Both the position numbers and the translations under genes were made by a program. DNA of 64,000 nt from Clonostachys chloroleuca. Lineage: Eukaryota > Ascomycota > Sordariomycetes > Hypocreales > Bionectriaceae. The first letter of the stretch is position 1, and each line of letters opens with the position of its first letter. The notes under the pieces were generated by a model. The model did not search any database, was not told the origin of the DNA, and was given only the letters and a program-made list of their open reading frames with translations. Of the stretch, positions 61,785-64,000 are shown one piece after another. The stretch covers positions 11,904,001 through 11,968,000 of the forward strand of contig JBANAY010000004.1 of the NCBI GenBank assembly GCA_037952775.1, given 5' to 3'.

Positions 61785-64000
61785 CTAATGCCTCGTCATC
61801 TGTCTCACCAAATTTTGTAAACGTGACTTTAGGCGCTCAAGTTTCTGCATCACACGATCGCGCATGGAAACTCGTCCGTTGTGAGGGTCAGCTTCCTCCA
61901 TGTTTCTAGCCACGGGATCATTTCCAACAATTAAGTCCATTAGCCTCGTTCCCATGAAGTCAAGAGATCCCTTGAATCCATCGCTCTCGTTGCTGTGCGC
62001 GCTTCCAAGTCGTGTTTCCGCATTAGAAATGGTATCTGAAGGAGAGAGGAATCGACGGCTGTGCCTCTGCGTCGGCTGCGATACAGACCCTCGGTCGATT
62101 GTGGAAGCGGCCCTGCTGATGGTCGTGGTTTCCATGGACGTCCGCTCACTCGATTTGCCAGGGATTCCTAGTAGCTTTTGCGACAATATGTTTACGTCTA
62201 AGTCGTTGGCGTTGGCTTCATTATGCCCAGACTGGGCCAAAGACTCTAGTGGGAGCCTGCGAAGGTTTTCGAGGCGTTTCTCGGTCTGCTCTTCTTTTTA
62301 GTAGAATTCGACCTCTTTGGAGACCCGCTTGGCTTACATCGGATGTAAAAGGAGGGGGAAGTTGCCGGTGTCTATCTCGTCCAAAGGGTGATCGAGATGA
62401 TATTCGTTACTGACGAAGGAGGTTGCAAGAATATACTCCATCTCACTGCAGATCTTATCAATCTTGGATCGCTGGCCGGGCCTTTCCCTCAGCATATGGT
62501 TCTTGATTAGATCTATGAATAGACCAAGCTGTTCAGAGCAATGCGGCTGCTGGCGTAGAAAGTTACACCACTAGATAAGGGAATCAGTCCTTGTTCTTGC
62601 AATAGCGGAAACTGAGAACGTTTCGCAAGCGAAGAACCCACCTTTGGGACCGAGCTTTTTACACTAGGCCCTCTCTCTCCGTCTATGTTGAAGAATTTAT
62701 CCTCGACATGGTCATATTGTTTAGTGTCCTCCAATTTTCGTAGAGTTTGAAAGCCTTGAAGCATTTGAGGGTCATTACGTCTGTTGAACTTCTTAGAAAT
62801 GGCCTTGGATCCGAGCAAATGCCAAGTTATTAGTTCGAGATAAACGCAACCCAACGTCCACACGTCATACATTTGGTTGACCGGCTCCTCGCCGCCCATC
62901 CTAGTTTCGGGTGGCTGATAGGTTCGAGAGTACCCAACTTTAGAAGCCGTGCCCTGGTCAACAGAATTAGGGGAGTGGAATCTCATAAGAGTAAAGTCAG
63001 CAATGACGAGTCGATATCTGGTAGGGTCGGTAGTATCCTCGTCTCCCTCTTGAGAGCTAAAGCAAAGGATATTGAGTGGCTTGATATCTCCATGTCGACC
63101 CCGGTTCTGGCGACCTTTCCAACTGTTATGCCTGTGAACTTTCTGCAGAGCCTTGGCGAGGCCATGGCATTGGCCAAGCATCCAATCTAGCGACTCATGA
63201 GAGTCTGGCTGATTTGGGACATTTTTCCAGAACTGCTTAAGATTGTATCTAGCCCAGGGGAAGACCATGTAATATGTGGTTTCCGTTTCATAAGACATCA
63301 GTAGTGGAATGAGATGTATATGACCTGATTGGGATCCGCTAAATCGTTCTAGGGCTGCTCGCTCATGGTAAAAGTCGTTCTTTTTAGATTCGCGATCACG
63401 ATGAAATTTTTTCAACGCATAAAACGGCCCGGGGATTCCCCATCTCTATGTAACAGTCAGTCAATGCACGAAGTGCGGGGGCCATCTTATATCGCCAGTA
63501 CATGGAAGCGGCTTCTGTACCTCGTGCTCTTCACAATAGTAGTGATCATGGTGGAACAACACTTTCCAAACTCGCCCATGCGTTCCCGATCCTCCCTTAA
63601 CCTGCTCTTTGCATAAAAGAGGTATCGGTGTCTCGCCACTGAGCTTATAATGCTTGATTTTCTGGGAGTTAAAATGGAAAAAGGGAGCAAGGACCATATC
63701 CTGCTTTTCAACAAATGAATCTGCGTCCTTGTCGGTAAAACCTTCCAATCGAAACACTGCGTCCTCATCGGTAAACCCTTCCGGTTGAAACACCGCGTGA
63801 GTTCGTAAAAGAGGAAGCGACGAGTCGAACAACTTGTGACAACGAAATAACGTGATGTGCTGGGGCTTCTCTAACCGTAAGAGAAGCGCAAATATCCGGG
63901 CACGACTCGTCTGAAAGCTACTTCCCCATATTTGGTTGTACCATTCAAGAGGGTCTTCATCCGGAAACCAAAACTGCCTCATCTCTTCCAAATTCTCGCG
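61785..64000 (-). CDS. Second fungal HGD-type protein kinase, partial at the right edge
   Basis: The frame is open to the edge, so the N-terminus is outside. Exon segments: 63521-64000 (FWFPDEDPLEWYNQIWG, then KGGSGTHGRVWKVLF), 62642-63445 (YALKKFHRD, GRHGDIKPLNIL, IADFTLMRF, YQPPET, DVWTLGCVYLE) and 62334-62570 (WCNFLRQQPHCSEQLG...). Read straight it ends at TAA 62334. A polar, coiled-coil ORF without its own ATG (61785 to about 62275, RDRVMQKLERLKSRLQNLV) follows directly; adding one base to the G5 run 62354-62358 opens a GTAAGC donor and would splice it on as the last exon. The DFG motif is DFT and HRD is HGD, so activity is uncertain. Same family as the kinase at 35153. A 36-bp duplication encodes FQPEGFTDEDAV/FRLEGFTDKDAD. 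Confidence 0.7.

Noticed and set aside
1..64000. CRISPR arrays, rRNA genes, intact transposons
   Set aside because: No regular repeat-spacer structure, no rRNA-like sequence, and no paired terminal repeats, transposase or reverse transcriptase domains were seen.

Overview
The window reads as nuclear DNA of a filamentous ascomycete (Pezizomycotina), most likely a Sordariomycete close to Hypocreales. Introns are short (about 50-100 bp, GTAAGT...YAG), starts sit in CAMMATG contexts, and the families are typical of moulds: HET domain, SAT4/PTH11-like membrane protein, Zn2Cys6 regulators, hybrid histidine kinase, fungal HGD-type kinases. I cannot name the species.

Layout. 1-8.6 kb: a HET-domain gene cut by the left edge, decayed sequence, a broken acyltransferase-like gene and a rhodopsin-like membrane protein. 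8.6-21.3 kb: a compact glycine/serine block holding a three-repeat Myb regulator, glycine cleavage T-protein, L-serine dehydratase, P-protein, H-protein and mitochondrial serine hydroxymethyltransferase. 21.3-35 kb: sulfotransferase-like protein, Zn2Cys6 regulator, hypothetical gene, SET protein, NAD(P)-binding protein, small secreted protein, an intron-containing tRNA-Ala(UGC), fruit-body-type lectin and proline iminopeptidase. 35-48 kb: a large kinase-coiled coil-membrane protein, F-box protein, Sec14-type lipid transfer protein and WD40 protein. 48-54 kb: gene-poor, with two decayed genes. 54-64 kb: a small secreted Cys-rich protein, a conserved fungal protein, a hybrid histidine kinase and a second kinase running off the right edge.

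Main result. The five enzymes form a route from glycine to pyruvate: glycine cleavage (P, H, T; the L-protein is not in this window) makes methylene-tetrahydrofolate, SHMT joins it to a second glycine to give serine, and serine dehydratase releases pyruvate and ammonia. Twelve copies of one 10-bp element, GACTC[G/A]GTGA (eleven exact, one with a single mismatch), lie in the upstream regions of the enzyme genes and nowhere else that I found; a near copy sits between the Myb gene and the T-protein gene. The element contains the TGACTC core bound by yeast Bas1, itself a Myb protein that controls one-carbon genes. I infer a clustered, self-contained glycine-utilisation regulon governed by the neighbouring Myb protein.

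Caution. At least eight otherwise well-conserved genes are broken by single-base frameshifts, most inside short homopolymers (five G/C or nine A). That pattern looks like residual sequencing error rather than mass pseudogenisation, so gene models here should be read with one-base corrections in mind.
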